Notes under the pieces: generated by a model
The model's input: only the letters and a program-made list of their open reading frames with translations
Databases searched by the model: none
What the model was told of the DNA's origin: nothing
Made by a program: the position numbers and the translations under genes
Assembly (NCBI RefSeq): GCF_003013475.1
Contig: NZ_PXZO01000010.1
Location: 62,001-126,000, forward strand
Direction of reading: 5' to 3'
From: Brevibacillus porteri
GTDB lineage: Bacteria > Bacillota > Bacilli > Brevibacillales > Brevibacillaceae
DNA length: 64,000 nt
Shown here: positions 62,039 to 64,000 of the stretch, one piece after another
Position numbering within the stretch: position 1 is the first letter of the stretch
How the letters are laid out: every line of letters starts with the position of its first letter

Positions 62039-62953
62039 TTAGCTCATCTCGTAACTTTTCTGAATAAGCTCTTTCGCCCGTGCTAGCTGCTCATCATTCG
62101 AAATCGTAATCTCTAGATCACCTGTACCGTAATGACCAATCTGACGCACATCTCTCGTAAACGAAGGCTCCAGTTCAATCGCATCTGGACTGACTTTAAC
62201 ATATATAGTAATACATTTCGTTTGCGGATGAATTTCCACACAAGCAAAGTTCTTAATCCGCTTGAAAGCGATATAGTATTTCAGCGTGTTCATCTGCACA
62301 TCATCCCCAAGCGCCAGCATAAAGGAACGTAACGCTTCGAAACGATCCACTAACTCCTCGCTCGCTTGCTCTAGATACTCTGACACAGTCTTATATATGG
62401 ATGAAGGTTTGATATTGGATGGGTTTTCATGGTCTAACTCCACGTGGGCTGTTGTCGCATTAACAAGATCCAGCAACAGCAACTCGTCTCCATATCGCTT
62501 ATATGTGTACAATTCAATATTACGATTAATTTGCTGTACGGCGTGCTCATCGTACTTGGTAAACCCTCCAGCTACACATAGAAGTCTGGGTGCACTCCAA
62601 TCAATCGCTTGGGCTATATCTCTACCCAGTCGATTCATGACTAGCACCATGAAATCTGCTTGATGATCCATCAACCAATCTAGATAATACAAACCTTGAT
62701 TGATCACATTTTCATTAGTCGCCCTTTTATATTCAATAATGACTGGTGAATTATTCTCATCAATACCGAGCGTATCGATTCTTCCCCGGTGCTTCTTACC
62801 CGTCGAATATTCTGAAGCGAGAAACCGAATCCCCAATAACACATCCAAATTTCTCTCCATCAACGTCTGCAACGACTTTTCTACCGTGACCGTGTAACCA
62901 CTCAGTTCCTCTATTCCACTACCCGTTAAACGAAATAGCTTTATGTCCCCCAT
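62039..62953 (-). CDS. NucS-like PD-(D/E)XK nuclease with C-terminal DUF5655-type domain
   Basis: 304 residues. The nuclease core has Asp60, Glu74, Lys76, Gln86 and Tyr90 (GRIDTLGIDENNSPVIIEYK R ... NQGLYYLDW). This spacing is almost the one described for the archaeal mismatch nuclease NucS (D-14-E-2-K-11-Q-4-Y). Residues about 180-300 look like the DUF5655 domain. It could cut branched or mismatched DNA. It starts 26 bp after the HhH protein gene on the same strand, so the two may act together in repair or defence. The biological role is inference. Confidence 0.8.
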   Translation of the reverse strand: MGDIKLFRLTGSGIEELSGYTVTVEKSLQTLMERNLDVLLGIRFLASEYSTGKKHRGRIDTLGIDENNSPVIIEYKRATNENVINQGLYYLDWLMDHQADFMVLVMNRLGRDIAQAIDWSAPRLLCVAGGFTKYDEHAVQQINRNIELYTYKRYGDELLLLDLVNATTAHVELDHENPSNIKPSSIYKTVSEYLEQASEELVDRFEALRSFMLALGDDVQMNTLKYYIAFKRIKNFACVEIHPQTKCITIYVKVSPDAIELEPSFTRDVRQIGHYGTGDLEITISNDEQLARAKELIQKSYEMS

Positions 62954-62979
62954 CGGTTATTGCACCTTTCTCACTATAA

Positions 62980-64000
62980 TTAGGATTGAGTATCCGTACT
63001 TACAGCGGTTGCTTTCCGTTCAAAGTACAAGTACAGTCGATATTCACATATTTCCCTCGTCCACTTATACAGCAATTGTTCATCCGTCTCTCGGATCGGG
63101 AATTTTATCTGGAATGTACCATCCGCATATTGGAGCAGCTTGTTGGCTGCTTTCGCCCAATGGGTCATAGGCATACGAGCAATAAGCTGCGCAGTGCGCT
63201 CTAAAGGAGCATCCCAGAGCTTTTGCGTCTCGTTATCTGAGAAGTCGACACTCTTGCGTATTTCGTCATTCATGTAATATTGATAGAAACACGGTGCTAC
63301 TTCTTCAGCCGTGATCGACTTCATCCAGTCGTGTGCACCACGCCCTAGCATCGCCTGCAAAAGTACCATTTTGTAGCTTTTACGAATAATCGTATTCTCT
63401 ACTTCTTTCAGCCAACTCGTATAACGTTTCGCAATTGCAGCTTCTTCTTTGTCCAACTGTCCTGCCTGCAATAAAAAGGTATAGTAAGAGTCAAATAACT
63501 GACGGTATTCCTGACTATCCACATTCGCATGCTGATGAAGCTCCATATATGTAGGACGACGCCCAAACTTCTTCTTGAGCTCCCTGTACGAAATGACAGC
63601 CTGTTCTTTTCGTTTCCCCGAACCGATCAGTCGTTTCTCTTCTGCAATCGCTTCTTCTAATTGCTTGACGAATCGATCGATTGTCTTTGGTCCTACTCCG
63701 TTTATTTTCTCAGTCATCGTCGTCAGATCTTCTGGCAGCTCTTGGATCGTAGTAACGTTACATTCTTCCTTCAAATACTGAACCAACGATGTACAACCAC
63801 TAATCTCAATATCATCCAGTCCTAGATCGATCATAGACGCCGGAAAAATAAGCTCCTTGTTTCGAAAAGACTTACGTAGCTGTGCTCCGACTTCTTCCTC
63901 CATATCAGGACCCACTGGGGTGCTTGAGACTTTCTCCTGCGTAGCGATTGGTATGGTTGCATTGCCCAACACAAACCAAGCTGGCTTACGCTTAGTCGAT
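62980..64000 (-). CDS. C-terminal part of a large HhH-containing protein, 5' end outside window (partial)
   Basis: The frame is open to the right edge, so the true start lies beyond the window; the visible part is about 339 residues. It contains a helix-hairpin-helix-like stretch (TTMTEKINGVGPKTIDRFVK QLEEAI) and then a helical region (SYRELKKKFGRRPTYMELHQ). The ending VSTDTQS lies 26 bp before the NucS-like nuclease gene. The layout resembles the tail of helicases or other DNA enzymes, but the catalytic domain is not visible, so I leave the function open. Confidence 0.65.
   Translation of the reverse strand, partial: STKRKPAWFVLGNATIPIATQEKVSSTPVGPDMEEEVGAQLRKSFRNKELIFPASMIDLGLDDIEISGCTSLVQYLKEECNVTTIQELPEDLTTMTEKINGVGPKTIDRFVKQLEEAIAEEKRLIGSGKRKEQAVISYRELKKKFGRRPTYMELHQHANVDSQEYRQLFDSYYTFLLQAGQLDKEEAAIAKRYTSWLKEVENTIIRKSYKMVLLQAMLGRGAHDWMKSITAEEVAPCFYQYYMNDEIRKSVDFSDNETQKLWDAPLERTAQLIARMPMTHWAKAANKLLQYADGTFQIKFPIRETDEQLLYKWTREICEYRLYLYFERKATAVSTDTQS

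Noticed and set aside
1..64000. IS elements, prophage or CRISPR arrays
   Set aside because: I saw no transposase, integrase, phage structural genes or regularly spaced direct repeats.

Overview
The window looks like a chromosome segment of a spore-forming, motile Firmicute. Brevibacillus or a close Paenibacillaceae relative is the best guess, inferred from protein similarity and moderate GC; no rRNA marker is present. Spore genes (sspK-like, tgl), motAB, a GudB/RocG-type glutamate dehydrogenase, LrgA/LrgB-type genes, bmrCD-type exporters and YknXYZ-type exporters all fit Bacillales. I see no rRNA, tRNA, prophage, IS transposase or CRISPR array.

Layout. 0-4 kb: an edge fragment, thiO (glycine oxidase) behind a TPP riboswitch, and pgi with an unusual C-terminal DNA-binding-like domain. 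4-7.3 kb: a MacAB-type exporter operon. 7.3-10 kb: small genes (sspK-like, DUF3886, DUF3905-like, HesB-like) and a decayed gene. 10-20 kb: a membrane metalloprotease, a CorC-type CBS protein, a CDF transporter, a guanidine-I riboswitch controlling a YkkCD-type SMR pair, an LMW-PTPase, a hydrolase, an HxlR regulator, motAB and a ZIP transporter. 20-30 kb: peptide deformylase with an XRE regulator, a flavin reductase-like gene, an ankyrin lipoprotein, a frameshifted secreted protein, an MCP, a sarcosine/N-methyltryptophan oxidase, Tgl, an EamA transporter and cidAB-cidR. 30-40 kb: a Big2 surface protein, a ROK regulator, metA, glutamate dehydrogenase, pncB, a MOSC protein, rluF and threonine synthase. 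40-48 kb: a cold-shock gene, a Crp/Fnr regulator, a hydrolase broken by an amber codon, a MocR regulator divergent from an EamA exporter, and two tandem ECF sigma/anti-sigma pairs. 48-55 kb: DUF1904, a bmrCD-type ABC exporter with a probable leader peptide and attenuator, a Ktr-type K+ transporter, a methyltransferase pseudogene and an AT-rich hydrolase. 56-61 kb: a sigma-54 regulon made of an M20 amidohydrolase, a YfcC transporter and a divergent enhancer-binding protein. 61-64 kb: a GNAT, a NucS-like nuclease and the end of a large HhH-containing protein.

The most unusual signal is an interspersed family of about 210-225 bp elements. There are six copies (1.5, 1.8, 16.9, 17.2, 27.3 and 61.2 kb). 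Each folds into a long outer stem with nested inner stems, and the stems differ between copies by compensating changes. At two loci two copies converge on each other, once inside the thiO leader. This looks like a structured-RNA or MITE-like family under selection for folding, and I do not recognise it as a named family.

Other regulatory architecture readable from sequence: TPP and guanidine-I riboswitches with terminators, a sigma-54 promoter matching the consensus, a MocR-type direct-repeat operator, duplicated ECF autopromoters and a bmrCD leader attenuator.
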